From the NCBI GenBank assembly GCA_022113835.1, contig JAILWY010000016.1, positions 13,485,501-13,549,500 of the forward strand: a stretch of DNA of 64,000 nucleotides, read 5' to 3'. This DNA comes from Atopsyche davidsoni (Eukaryota > Arthropoda > Insecta > Trichoptera > Hydrobiosidae). Position numbers and translations under genes: made by a program. Numbering within the stretch: position 1 is the stretch's first letter; every line of letters begins with the position of its first letter. A model generated the notes under the pieces. The model had not been told where the DNA came from. It did no database searches and worked only from the letters and a program-made list of their open reading frames with translations. This document shows positions 27,171 to 39,709 of this stretch, one piece after another.

Positions 27171-28872
27171 GATAATTGTGTTTAAATTTGTTCAGTTCTT
27201 TGCTTTTTAAACACTCGTTTAAAGTAAAAGTTTTTTGAATTAAAAATATCTTCGGTTGATTTTATATACAAAAATATCATTAAATAATCCATCAAAATAG
27301 CTTTTTTCCTTGTAAACATTATTCGGATCTAAGCTCCCATAAGCGAACAAGATCGATTATAATATTCTTTAATTTTTTTTTAATTTGTTCAGTTCTTATT
27401 TAGTTAATTCAAAAACATTTAACTGAATCGTTTGTTTAAAATAGTATTTTATTAAATTAAACACATAAGTTTCGGGCATTTAAATCTAAGTATTTTTAAA
27501 AAATTATGATTCAAAGTAAAACAATTAAAAATATATATTATAATATACGCATTATAATATTATACCACTTTTAAAAATAGGTGATATTTTTGTGAGTTTA
27601 CTTAATAAAGAAATCGATTTCGTAAAAAATCAAGTGCTTAAAAGTCATGGCAACCAAAAATATTGGTGTAACCAAATACAAAATTTCATGTTATTTAAAA
27701 AAAAATGCTAAACAGATTTGTATTTCAGATTATACTTTATTTTGATAGAAAAAAATACCTGACATTAAGAGCTTAAATAGCTCACATTTTTCCATTCCAG
27801 AAGACTTATAGATGCCAATAATGGGCTGCTGAAAAAAAATATATCTTAAAGAGGAGACAGAAGCGCGTATGGAAATACTCTACTTAAAGCGAGTACTGTA
27901 GGCTGGGATGTGAAGCGGCATCCGCACTCCAGCCTTGTGAGTAGAAACGCGATTTTAATGGAAGACTACTGATTGTAAAAATAAGTTATCATTTTTACAA
28001 TACGTACATTTTCAAGTAGAGTACTGAATTTTTATTTTCGCCATTTAGGTTTCGATAATAATTAAATTTTTCATTTTATATTCAATCGGATTTACACATT
28101 TTACACTACCATGTCCATAATATAAATTAAGTTGAAGTAATACTTATTAGAATTCCTCCATTTCATACATAATTTCCTTATATACTTAAATTGAATTCCT
28201 AATATAAAAAACCATATCAACTAAATTTAATAAAAATGTGAATTATTAGGCGAAGAATTTACAAATTATACATTTCGTTTTTAATTTAAATAGATAAAAC
28301 TGTTGAATTTTTCATAAACTTTATTTTATAATAATATCAAGCGATTATAAATTGTTTTGTATAAAACATTGACTTTTTATATTTAGGAGTGTGGCTCACA
28401 GGTAGGCAGCAAATTTTCCCGAATGAATTTGATTAAAAACTTCAAAAGCAAATTGTTTTACGGTCGTTTCAAAACAATTCCAGATAAACAACTAACTTTT
28501 TTCCCCAACGGCAGATCACCCCATCAAATATTGAAAAATAAATGTGCAAAATAACACTATCCGTAATTTACTTTCCAAAACTCATCGATTGGTGGTGTGC
28601 ATTTTGAGGTCTTTTATTTTTTAATATTTTTATTTTCATTCACGATTAAGTATTCTAAAAATTAAGGTCTACGACAAAATCTCGATTTAGTAAAAGTGGG
28701 AGCCCAAAATATAAGAAGCAGCTTAACGAGCTTAGGAAACATTTTTAAAGCATTTGATTGTCAAATTATGTAAAAATGTACAGATTTGATTTGAAAAAAC
28801 ATTTTTTAAATGGAACAATGAAAAATTATCGCTTGTATTAACGATTCAAAAGTGAAAACCAATATCTCATTA
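27171..28872. other. AT-rich non-coding DNA
   Basis: Nothing recognisable is seen apart from a GC-richer patch near 27850-27960. Confidence 0.5.
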
Positions 28873-29403
28873 CACCTATACCTCGCTTTACGGCCTAGAT
28901 ACGTTCCACGAAACTTAGCCGCTAAGCGAAAAGCCGTATAACGAATCAATTATTCTAATACAAATTCATACAAATTCAATGGGATCGGTTCCAAATTTGT
29001 TAAATATGTAACACTTTTTACACATTCTGGCCATATTTTTTTCCAAACATGGTTCATTGTTGTCAATTTTAATTCCTTTCATGATTCACTGATGCTGTCA
29101 ACAGCATCCTTGATGTTATAGTTTTTCCAAAATGTTTTAATTGAAGCTTTACCATCGGTTTCCCTTATAAGTTGTAACTTGAAAGTTCGGCGTAGGTAAT
29201 ATGCCTTAAAAGTGGCTGTTGCACCCTGATCCATTGGTTGGATCAGAGCTGTTGTATTTTTCGGAAGCTACTCAATCATGACATCTTCAGATAGCCGTTA
29301 TATCGAAACATTTTAGGCCGTATATCGAAAACGTGTCTTAATTGAAATGGGCCGTTATAGCGAAAGGCCGTATAACGAGCGGCCGTATAGCGAGGTATAG
29401 GTG
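28873..29403 (-). mobile_element. Internally deleted Tigger/pogo-type transposon
   Basis: The terminal inverted repeats begin CACCTATACCTCGCT and extend 23 bp with one mismatch (T versus A before TACGGCC). TA flanks both ends (28871-28872 and 29404-29405). Length is 531 bp. Subterminal motifs of the GCCGTATAACG type repeat several times near both ends. The inside holds a piece of minus-strand transposase (separate entry), so this is a deletion derivative of an autonomous element rather than an unrelated MITE. Confidence 0.85.
29020..29300 (-). pseudogene. Tigger-type DDE transposase fragment
   Basis: Minus-strand translation gives LPKNTTALIQPMDQGATATF followed by KAYYLRRTFKLQLIRETDGK, then WKNYNIKDAVDSISES and TTMNHVWKKIWPECVKS. 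This is the characteristic C-terminal part of the Tigger/jerky DDE transposase core, including the last catalytic Asp in the PMDQG motif. Stops occur before LPKN and after SISES. The N-terminal CENP-B-type DNA-binding domains and the first catalytic residues are absent. It is non-functional. Confidence 0.85.
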
Positions 29404-29405
29404 TA

Positions 29406-32400
29406 TTCTTAAAATATTACTACAATAGTTTCTGCGCTCAAATTTTGAACTGTGATCAGTAAATTTTGGACGATCAAAAAAAAGATTGAAAAAACAATTC
29501 AAAAACAACGCCAGCACTTTATTTTTTGCGTTCAAAATAAACTTTACAGCGGAAGTTTCGCCCCATCGGCAGAACGTTTCTGGAAGTTGTGACAAGACAG
29601 AACTATTCCCCTGAAAGAGCAGAGTTCTCAATTTTTTTCACGTCCAGCTCGCCTACAGCATGTATCGGAGACGCGGCTCTGAATTATTTCAGCCGGCGAG
29701 GTGAGATGTAACTGCGGAGACTTTTGTCGGCGCTGTGGATGAATTTTTTAAATCAGATTTGCTAAAGTTATTGCCTGAAAAATATTACCGAGAATGGAAA
29801 AGATTCCCATCTCTTGTGTGATACAATTTTATGAAATGTAAGTGAACATCATCATTCTTATTTCTGTTCGTAAAATATTTTCAGAAGTAAAAACTTTAAC
29901 TTGATTGATTTATCGCTGATTGATAAGAATGGGACCGCGTATACAATTAGTTTTTATACGAATCCTTTGGAATGGTATCAAAACAAGTAAACAAACTTTT
30001 TTCTAATTAATAAATGATGACGTCAATTCCAAACATTAATAGTATTTTATTTAGACCTTTCGAATCGTTGTGGTTGCTTATAAAAATTTCTAAAATCTAT
30101 AACTACTCCTATAACTTATAAATAATATTCAAAACAATAATTATAAAACATTTATATTATAATAGAGATTTAAGTACGAAAGTAAGAAAGTACAAAAAAT
30201 TAACTTAGTTTGCTAACTTGAATTAATACTAATAACAATTTTATATATTTTCTAATGAATATAATTCTATTATAACTAAAAATTACTTTTACATGTGAAA
30301 TTTTAAATATTAAAAACAGAATACACAGACGTGTTTTTGAAATGTCATACTTGTCCAATTATTTTTTTTGAAATGAAAAACTTTTTTATATTGTCGGCCT
30401 CGGGCAGTGCTGGTCGTTTTTGCTTGTCATTTGTTTTATAAAATAATTTGTATAAAAATATATTCTACGCTGGAGTTTCTCGTAGAGCGCATTTTTTTAA
30501 CCTAATCTAACCCGATCTTGATTAGGCCAATCCTTATAATTTCTTGATTCTAAAAAAGTTTTCATCAAACATATTTCTTGTGATTTCATATTAATTTATT
30601 TTTTATCTGAAAAAATTGTTTTGATTTGACGATATACTAAGTTCATAAGAAATAATAAAATATAATTTAAAGTCCATGTTATTTTGTAATCCTGTGTATG
30701 AATTAAAGAACAATTTACGTTTTTAAATCATATGTGATTGAAAAATAAACTGTATGTTGACATTTAATTAAACTTTACCAGCCCACGAGACAACCAAATT
30801 GTCTAATGCAAAGTTTTTTTCAGTATTTTCCCACGCAATGTCTAGATAAGGATAAGGTTCGAAATTTTACTAAATTACTACATAAATTCACATTGAACAG
30901 GCTAATTAAATTTGTAGTCATTAAAAAACCGTATTTTTTAATATTTGTTATCCGTTAATTTCTAAGCTTTTTTATGATAATAATATTGTGATATTGACAT
31001 AATTATTAATATAAAATGCTATACTTAGACTTAAATTTATAATCACTTTGTCCAACGTGGCAATCACCCTTATTAATATAAGCAAAGAATATTTATAAGA
31101 TTTTATATTATTCATTAAATATAAGTGTATATTTTGCTCAAATTTAAATTGCATGGTGTTTTTAATGAATTTTTGAATTAGTTTGAGTTAAGTTAAGGTT
31201 TTTTTTGTAATTACAAATGTTGAATGGCTTTAAAAATTTAGTTTTATGTCTTATAATCCCCCCCTGAACAAGGGCAGGAAACTTTGTAAAGTACACAGCA
31301 CGGGCGACCTGCAACAGGTTTGCTGTTCAGTCCCTGACCAAAAAGAAAACCTACTTTTCCGGGATATTACCTTTTTGGAATTTGTGGCTACAGCAGATTG
31401 GAGGTTGTGTGGCAGCAGCGGTAACAATGTTTGCGAAATTTTCGTCGATTTTGCAAAAGTGGAGCAAACTTTGCACGTGATATTGTCGTATAAAACAAAG
31501 TAACTGGTATCAGTAAAACCATACAAATGTTCATTCAATTCAAACTGTGAATGTCGTTTAATTGCAAAATAAATATATAGTTATCCCCTTTTTATGTTAT
31601 AACGTCACTTTTCGGGATAAAATTTTGCGGGTAATATTATTTCATGTTTATAACTTTTATAATGTTATAACCATGATATAATGTTTTAATTCATATAATC
31701 TATAATATATTATCAACAATATATCTGAAAAGCTCCACTCACACATTCTTTTAAATAAAATGTGTTCAACAAGAAAACTATTTTAATTGCAGTAATATTG
31801 CATTTTTTGTATTTTATGTGTGCGGAGGGCATTCATACTCAAATAATCTGACCGAACAAGGAGTCTAGGAGAACTTTGCTATTTTATAAAATAGAGAGGA
31901 TGCATGGTAAAAAGCAGGTAATTAAGCATTCGAAATCAAAAATTTGTGCAAGTTAATCCCTTCCCGAAATCTTTGAAAGTTTCATTCAGTTTGTCATGTA
32001 AACGGGATAAATATCTTTAAAATTATAAAGACATAAAATTTCAAATAGTATAAAATTCATTTAATTATAATATATATAGTATTCGCTTTATTTTGTAAGG
32101 TAATAAAAGGTTTTATCTAAAAATTTATAAAATAATTCTTGTGTTTAATTGCAAAGCAAATATTTTGTGTTCTGGTATTCATACTTGTTTCAAAACACCT
32201 CATTTAAGTTTCACTTAAACCAAAAGATTACTATTTGTTTAAAGCTAAGAATTTTACTTAAAGAGTGCCCTACAAGATTTAAAGGCTCTTCCGGAGTTAC
32301 ACTATGTGGGCTACAGTAGAGAGGGATGCGGAAGCAGCAGGGTGGGGTGCCATCAGGGGGCTCGATGGAGGCTTCAGGCCTAACCAAACAAGCGCGTAAT

Positions 32401-33994
32401 GCATCGACGAGCTGACTGAGCTGTGCCATGGCACAGGTTGTGGACCATGAACGAGTGAATTAAGTGGCTATTAATGAAGGAACCCATGAATATCATTAAA
32501 TAGATTGCACACATTATTTAATATTTCATTATATTTTTTTAATATTTTAGTGGTTAAAAACTCACATTTACCGGTCATAGTTAAAATTAGAACCTATGAT
32601 AGAGACACAGCTCAAATTCGTATTCTGACTGAAACTACGACTCGTTGTTATAATGGAATAATGCATCAGGTCTCAAAAACTGTCTTTTCAAATCCATTTT
32701 CATATGTGATGATAATTCTCGCCATTTCACGAGTTGACTTTTTTTATTAAATTTTTAATTATTTTTTTTAAATATACATTTATAACTGATACAAGTTTAT
32801 TGTTTATGCAATATTTAGAAAATCAATATTTGTTTTAGGACACCGTTTATATTCGAGCCCACATCATTATGAACACCTCGGAATCGCGGTTTCCCACCGT
32901 GACTAAATCAGTACAGTGATAGGCCACCACGACAGCGATTTTTCTCGTCGTTGTATGAGTGCATTGATTGCTAAAATATTTTATGGAATGAAACTCAATT
33001 ATTAAATTGAGTTATTACAGCAAACCAAACTAAAACATTAATCATGCTAAAATGCGTACAAATAACCAAAATGAGTATATAGATCAGTGAAATTATCACA
33101 AATAGAGCGTTGGTATATTAACAACAGTTTAAAGTGATAAAAAAACGCTTGGGGTCTCTATGTCTTTAGAATTCACATATTATCATAATATTTTCATAAA
33201 GAAATCAATTGGGTTATATATTTTCTTTTAAATAAAGGTGCTACAGAGTGAGCGTAGTTTTTAAATGTGTTCGTAGATTTTTGTCGTCTTTATTACTGTA
33301 AATACTCGGTGCATACGTATTGTTTAACGTTTTTAGTTGTTTATTGTTCCGGTACTGATACTTAATTAATATCAATTTTGTTGGATTTATGGTAGAATCA
33401 AAGTATGCGTATAACGATAGCAAATAAGCAAAAGCTAATCTATCTACTCATACTGAAAATATAAGTTTGGGGGCTTTGTGCCTTTGAAGTGCACAGAAAC
33501 AATAAAATAATTCGAACTGTAGATCAGAGTAGATATCACTGCAGATTATTGGAATACTAGAGCTCCCCCTGCAGCAGTCAGGGGAGGGAGCTCCTCCTCC
33601 CACCCACAGCATGCCCTACACACATAATAGGCAGGCGGCCCCGCGACTCGTACAGATTACCGCCGCTCCGTCCCGGAATGAGTTTTTTTTTTCAATACAA
33701 ATCCGAGCACGCACAAATTCTGACTGAGCCGGTCGCTCAGAGAGCTCACAACTCCGGGGCGAGCGGCCTGGCGAGGGTGGCGGCTGAATATTTCATGCTC
33801 CCCCCATTCAGCCGCCTCCATTCCACCCAGTCCTTTCCCCTACCTCCGCGCGAGCCTTCCGTCGCTGTGACTGCAGCGAGTTGTTTTTATTTTTTAAATT
33901 CCTGTTGAATAGATGGGATTTTGAAAATTATTTATGTTAACAAAATAATTCACCTCTCAATGATATTTTAAAAACATTTATTTTTCATCATCAC
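29406..33994. other. AT-rich non-coding DNA
   Basis: No gene is recognised. GC-richer islands lie near 29640-29740, 31250-31500, 32260-32460 and 33540-33860. The island at 31246-31503 is open on both strands but matches no family I know. Confidence 0.5.
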
Positions 33995-34003
33995 ACACCT
34001 AAA

Positions 34004-34750
34004 GAGCTCGTTGCTATTAACGAGGCTCTTCGCTGGATATTACTAAAACCATCTAGTAGGTGGCAGTCAGTGAAAATACTCACTGATTGTCGCTCGGGGG
34101 TAGACAGTATATCCAAACAATCAACCAACCCTCTAATTGTAAACATCCAGAAAAAGCTAAGAGAAATTCAAGCAAGTGATGTTAACATCGAGATAGGCTG
34201 GGTGAGAGCTCATGTTGGTCTTGTTGGCAACGAGAGAGCTGACGAAAAGGCTAAAGAAGCCACCAAAAAGAAAATGACTTATGTATTTTCCGACTTTCCT
34301 CTGAGTTTCGCAAAAAATCTCCAGAGGAAAATTACAATGGACACATGGAACGAAAGGTACACAAGCTCTCCGCAAGGAAACGTAACAAAGATGTTCTTTG
34401 ATTCTGTTACGGACGCCGCTGTATACAGGAATACCTGCGGAATTAGCTTTGAATCAACCCAGCTCCTAACGGGTCATGGAGCGATGAGAAGTTATCTCCG
34501 CAGGTTCCACTTGACGAGCGACGACACATGCTCTTGTGGTGATTTTACTCCACAAACAGTGATCCACCTTGTGGGTTCATGCCCCATATTTGGTCTTCAG
34601 AGACACCAACTGGAGAGCCAATGCCGACAGGAAGGTCTGTGCCTGGATGACCTGAAGTCAGTGACGAGACACCCACAGTTGATGAAGTCACTGGATGGCT
34701 TCTTGAAGCATGTTATCGGAACCATAAAAAAGATAAACCAGGGGGTGTAG
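34004..34750 (+). pseudogene. LINE ORF2 C-terminal fragment: RNase H plus zinc-finger-like tail
   Basis: The frame runs unbroken from 34004 to the stop at 34748-34750. It starts ELVAINEALRWILLKPSSRW, continues VKILTDCRSGVDSI (RNase H strand with catalytic Asp) and IGWVRAHVGLVGNERADEKA (RNase H C-terminal His/Asp motif). A C-terminal Cys/His cluster follows (CSCGDF, then HLVGSCP), as in R1- and I-group LINEs. The reverse transcriptase and endonuclease domains are missing. The lack of internal stops suggests a fairly young insertion. The exact clade is not certain. Confidence 0.85.
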
Positions 34751-34883
34751 CTTCAGTCACTCCCATTTATAGATCAAATTGATCGACTAGTTTGGAAAGT
34801 TTCCCCAAATTGTGACGAAATACCTTGTATATAACAAGCAAGGTACCAAACCTATATATGAAAAAAAACAAAAAAAAAAAAAA
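34004..34883 (+). mobile_element. 5'-truncated LINE (non-LTR retrotransposon) with poly-A tail
   Basis: The sequence is open from the first base inside the left duplication. It encodes the C-terminal end of a LINE ORF2, then a short 3' UTR and an A-rich tail at about 34861-34884. The direct repeat ACACCTAAAG (33995-34004 and 34884-34893) flanks it as a 10-bp target-site duplication. Poly-A tail, 5' truncation and duplication together are the signature of target-primed reverse transcription. Only about 0.9 kb of what would be a multi-kilobase element is present. Confidence 0.88.
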
Positions 34884-34893
34884 ACACCTAAAG

Positions 34894-35138
34894 TTGACTT
34901 TCTGTATTTATTAGAGAATACGATGCACAGGGTGATAATTATTTTTTTTTAAATAAAACATTACACCATATCAATCAATCTCATTATTCAAATATAAAAC
35001 ACTATAAATGTCAAGTCCTCGATTAGATAACATAACTGAACTTTGAACTATGAACCATCACTTACATTTTGTGATAAGAAAATAAATAACCATGCAATTT
35101 TTTTCCATGCAAGTATTAAATATGTTCAATATTTTTGG
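34894..35138. other. AT-rich non-coding DNA
   Basis: A short spacer between the LINE insertion and a foldback repeat. No structure is seen. Confidence 0.5.
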
Positions 35139-35275
35139 AGGGAATTCTATTTTAATATTTTAAATAAAATACTTTAGTGATTTTTTCATGGGTTTAATTT
35201 TATTGCTGAGGTTGACGAAACCGGTCACCTATAAATTAAACATGTGAAAAAATCACAAAGTGTTTTATTTAAATT
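35139..35275. repeat. Foldback-family repeat, two-armed copy
   Basis: The left arm (about 35161-35205, TAAATAAAATACTTTAGTGA onwards) and right arm (about 35230-35272) are near-perfect inverted repeats of about 40 bp. They surround a GACGAAACCGGTCACC core. The family block GGAATTCTATTTTAATATTT precedes the left arm. This is the clearest evidence that the intact unit is a palindrome. Confidence 0.7.
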
Positions 35276-35686
35276 TAACAGATAAGCATTTACTTATTTT
35301 TTTTAGTGTTTAATGATGTGAAGGTATAAATTTATGAGGATAGTGATGTAATTATACTATAATTACTTAATCTAATGAATAATTTCTATTACATAAACGG
35401 ATAAAGCAATTATGTTTTTTTTTCATAGATATTAAAAAACTTACGAGTCGTTTTAATAGTTGTACAACGAATTCATGTATTAAATCATAAAAGTATTTTG
35501 ATTTGAAATTTCTAAACCGAACCAAAAAGAAACAACAACAAAAAATACTTTATATTGAACTTATGTTTTAAAAGTATTTAACATAAATATTTTTTTAAAT
35601 AAAATGGCAATAAAATTATCTTATAATTTATAAAACCGAAAATATTAATAGATCATATGATTTTTTAAATTCAAAAAAAAAAAATT

Positions 35687-36229
35687 TTACGTACCAGGTG
35701 TACTCCTAATTAATATTCGGTTTTTAGGGTTCTCTAAAAAAATCCATTTTTCATCGCCAGTAACAATACGATGCAGAAAAGACTTTCTTTTGTATCGTTG
35801 AAGCAGCATTTCACATGTCACTTTTTGATTTTCCATTTGTCTCTCGGTCAGTTCATGCGGCACCCACTTACCGCACTTCTGAATTTTCCCCATGACTCGC
35901 AGACGTTTGGAAATTGCTTGCTGTTGAACTCACAGCGCTTCTGCAAGCTGTCGTTGCGTTTGCGTATCGTCTTCATCCAATATCGCTTGCAATTCGACGT
36001 CATCAAACGATTTTCGCTTGCCAGAGCGTGCGACGTCGTTCAGGTCAAAATCTCCATTTCTGAATTGTCGAAACCACGTTTCACATGTTCGAAGTGTTAA
36101 AGCATGATTGCCATAAACTTCCACAAGCGCACGGTGGCTCTCGGACACTTTTTTCCCTTGATTAAACATGAATAGCAATGCATGGCGCATATGTTCAAAA
36201 TTCGGTACGAATGCAGACATCTTTGACAC
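35687..36229 (-). pseudogene. Mos1-like mariner transposase, N-terminal half
   Basis: The frame starts MSKMSAFVPNFEHMRHALLF and covers the paired helix-turn-helix DNA-binding region, with ETWFRQFRNGDFDLNDVARS and QAILDEDDTQTQRQLAEAL. An in-frame TGA at 35930-35932 follows. The same frame then continues with AISKRLRVMGKIQKCGKWVP, HELTERQ and HRIVTGDEKWIF, which includes the first catalytic Asp. After ENPKNR the reading enters the terminal repeat. The second and third catalytic Asp residues are deleted. One stop plus the deletion make it non-functional. Confidence 0.9.
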
Positions 36230-36391
36230 GCAATAAAAACTTTCTAAAAAAACTTTTTAGGAAAACGTCAACGCCGTTTAGACACTCGATAACTACTTAA
36301 CAAAATGACATATAAGTGCTACCAATAGCAAAGCAAAATACAGAACGCCATCTATCGAAAAAAACCGAAAATTAATTAGGAGTACACCTGG
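35694..36391 (-). mobile_element. Internally deleted Mos1-like (mauritiana-type) mariner
   Basis: The terminal inverted repeats of about 27 bp begin CCAGGTGTACTCCTAATTAA at both ends, with TA at 35692-35693 and 36392-36393. Length is 698 bp against about 1.3 kb for complete mariners. The transposase 5' part reads on the minus strand from 36229, and its residual frame runs straight into the left repeat. The missing part is therefore the second half of the transposase. It differs from the 12357-13658 mariner in both ends and protein, so two mariner lineages are present. Confidence 0.9.
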
Positions 36392-38629
36392 TAAACTTTG
36401 AGTACATTTGGCAATTTTTTTTCTTCAACAAAGGTCTTGAAAATAGTTTTTTTAATCGTTACTAAATTTTTATTTACATTTCTTTATAATGCAAATAAAC
36501 TACAACTCTAATGTTATTCCCTTTATGGAATACAAAAGACATATTATTTTTATTACAAAGAAGCAATATTTTCGCTTTATTACACGTTTTAATATGAAAA
36601 TTTGCATTTCAGGCGCCAGAACTAATATCGGAGCATCCGCGCCGGCCAATATGATATCTGCGCCCCGGAGAGGACCGCCATAGATATTCATGTCAGGGAG
36701 CGGGGGATGAACCACCCGGCACTAAAATATATCCGACTTTAAAGCCTTTGAGGAGCCCCGATAACTTTTATTCGCTTTTTTGATCCATCTTTAATAATGG
36801 CACAAGGATGTACTTTACCAGCTCTCGTGCACTTTTCAAAATTTAAATGGGCGACTTTACAAACCGTCATTAATTAAATATGCAACTATTCAATGAAACT
36901 CAAACTTAGATCAATTTGATTAATTTTTATTTGGCTTTAAAACATTCAAAATTTCAGCAGTTGATTGCACAGCTTCAATATGTACCGCCTAATTTCTCAT
37001 AACAAGGTCAAAGTTAATGTTTTTTTTTATTATTGCCTTGGTTAAGATCCAATCATTACAAAGTGTAAATAGAATACAAAATACACTAAATACAATTTAT
37101 GTGCCGTTAACGAATGAATATTAATAACTCTTATTAGGTTTATACTGGTATAAACAGTCTTAAAGCTATAATAATGCAAATGATTTTTTATTGTGTTTTG
37201 AATATTAAACACTTTAGGAGTTTGTGTTAGTCTTTTTTAAATTTTTTTCAATTATCACTTTTTAAAGGTGAAAGTGCTCACGAAAAATATGATCTGTATA
37301 ATATAATAATGAGCTGTTAATAAATTACTTTAAAAAAAATGCATTGTTATCTTTTGCGAGAACTTACATTCAATCGTTGCTCAAGTGGTTTGTGCTATTT
37401 AAGTTCTTCCACTTTTGATAGGGTCATCCGATCCAATTAAACAAAAAGTTAAAAAACACACCATAAAGAATCTTAGGAAGTCGCGGTATATGGTTAAATT
37501 AAATTTGAAATACTAGTAAAATTTTCTAGCATATTTCGTATAGCTCAAGTGACGCAGACCAGGTCAACCTCATTCATCGGAATACCTTCGGAGATATTAC
37601 ATATCCCTGTAGAGAATACAATACAAATACCCTGAAACACCTCTGAAAGAGTTTTGCATGAAGCCTTTCAGAAGCGGAAGAGATCGGACGCTTTGCTCGT
37701 TTGCTCGCGGGGCTCGCTGGCTGTATCTCTCTTTTAATTGATTTAGTAACCTATTCGGGTTTTGATATGAGATTTAATCCACACTTTATTTTAAACTTGA
37801 TTGCATTTTTTTATAATACTAATACTAATAATAATAATACTAATAAAAAATGGGATTAACTAAACAAAAGCATTCACATGTTCAGACGTTAGCCGCCTCA
37901 TTCTGATGATCTGAATATTGAATGAATATTTTGTATGTGTATTAAATAAAAATGATTCATTCACATTTTTTACCCCTTAATATTTTTAAATATAATATTT
38001 TCAAAAAAGTATGTACTACATATTACGAATTTTGCATTCCAAAAAAAAGATGTATTATTCAAAAATATTTTCCCATTGTCATTTATGTTTTAAACACGGT
38101 ACATTAAAAAAAAAAAGTATATATATATATATATTACAATCTTGCTATTGTTTGACTTTAAATATTTTATTCAAATATTTGTAACAACTTTATAAAATAT
38201 ACAATTCGAATGTTTTAAAATGAATTATTTACCCTTGATTATGCGTCTATTAATTAAGAGTCTTGTTTAAGACATGTAACAGAGATAGCTAACTCTAACG
38301 AACTGCGTGGCAGTAATATTTTTATTTATCTAACTAATTTAAAAGCTTTATTTAGAAAATAAAAAAAAAATTATACCATATTTTTTTTTAATTTTCTTGG
38401 CCAATAAATCTCTGCTTTATGGTAATAATAATACATCTATATGATTTTGATGGCGGTTTAACATTTTATGTGTATAAGGATAGCTCAAAAGTTTTTAGCT
38501 TCTTTATTACCTTTCAATTGTATTTTGGATTTCACTAAACCTATGTCTATATTTACTAATCAAATAAAAATAGAACATTCAATAAAATCAATGAATCCAA
38601 GAATAAATTGGATTAAGAGTTGAAATGTC

Positions 38630-38712
38630 GACTCGTTGGCACAGTGGGTGAGACTGGTGACCCAATAAGATGGAGGATCTCCCACGCGTCGGTTTGATCC
38701 CCATCCTGAAAA
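38630..38712 (+). repeat. Possible tRNA-derived SINE fragment
   Basis: An A-box-like TTGGCACAGTGGGTGAG starts at 38637 and a B-box-like GGTTTGATCCC at 38691, 54 bp apart. This fits an RNA polymerase III internal promoter. The T-arm does not pair well, so it is not a functional tRNA. No second copy was found in the window. Confidence 0.3.
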
Positions 38713-38881
38713 GCAAATCCTATTATTTATTGTAATTGGTAACACGTCCGTTTCGGTTAGAATTGCTACAAAATCAGTGACCCTTTATAAGTTGTGTAAA
38801 TTATATGAAAAATGTTAAAGTTATGAAGAAAAAAACTAAATATCATCAATTAAAAATCCATTATTACTAAAATTAATATTT

Positions 38882-38990
38882 TAAATAATAAGTAAAATAC
38901 TTGAGTGTATATGTGGAAAAATCATTCAAGTATTTTACTTATTAAAAATATTAAATAGAATTCCACCAAGTACTCTGTGTCTGTTTTATC
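38882..38990. repeat. Foldback-family repeat with perfect 18-bp stem
   Basis: Positions 38887-38904 (AATAAGTAAAATACTTGA) and 38926-38943 are perfect inverted repeats around a 21-nt loop containing ATGTGGAAAAATCA. The right flank carries ATTCCACCAAGTACTCTGTG, the shared outer block of the family. Confidence 0.65.
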
Positions 38991-39704
38991 TATGTCAAAT
39001 ATATTGAATTTCTACTAAAATTAATCATAAAGGCAACAATGGTACTTTTTTATTAAGATATTAAGGTATTTGGATTTCATCTTTATTCTTTTGATAATTA
39101 TTTAACCAAGAAAAAGATGTTAATTTTTAATCTTTTCACATACGCTTTCTTGTTTTTCCACTCGATCAATTACTTACTTACTTACTTTGCTTAAATACTT
39201 TTGAAATTATTTTAAAGCATACAACGAAATCAATTATCGATATATTTTCCATATTCAATAGCACATAATATTCGTATACAGTAGATAATACTAGTATATT
39301 TTACGCAGGCATTTGTATTGTAAAATATTTTATTAACATGATTTATTGTTTTTAACAAAAACACAACAGAAACATACATTTTTAAAGAAAAGAAATGAAT
39401 ATTTACGGGTGAAGTGCCATACTTTTTCTTATACTTTTTAGTGATATTGTTTTACGCTGCCACACACGTGAGTTTTTCTAAGAATAAGAATTCTTTAGGG
39501 AGGTCATTATATATTATTTATGAAAGAAGGCAAACAATTTATCTTATGGTCCATTAAGTAACATTAGCGTAGAGCCTCGTATCTATTTGTTATAAGATTA
39601 TGCTTCCTTTTAATTATACAAGTATTATAAGTTACAAAAACTACGACTACACTGAAGATACGCTCTACAACCTGGTAGCTAATAATGACGTGTCGAAATG
39701 ATAA

Positions 39705-39709
39705 GTGAT
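39705..39709. repeat. Left target-site duplication of the BEL/Pao element
   Basis: GTGAT here is repeated exactly at 47304-47308, directly outside the right LTR. Five-base duplications are usual for BEL/Pao integration. Confidence 0.9.

Larger units (their letters stand above)
36394..39704. other. AT-rich non-coding DNA
   Basis: No gene is seen. GC-richer patches lie at about 36600-36740 and 37640-37720. Simple repeats include a TAA/TACTAA run at 37815-37850, a short (TA)n run near 38119-38134 and CTTA repeats near 39172-39188. A SINE-like piece and a foldback copy are listed separately. Confidence 0.5.

Noticed and set aside
31246..31538. Overlapping 85- and 95-codon frames on opposite strands
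   Set aside because: Both open over the same stretch with no domain; at most one could be real and nothing supports either.
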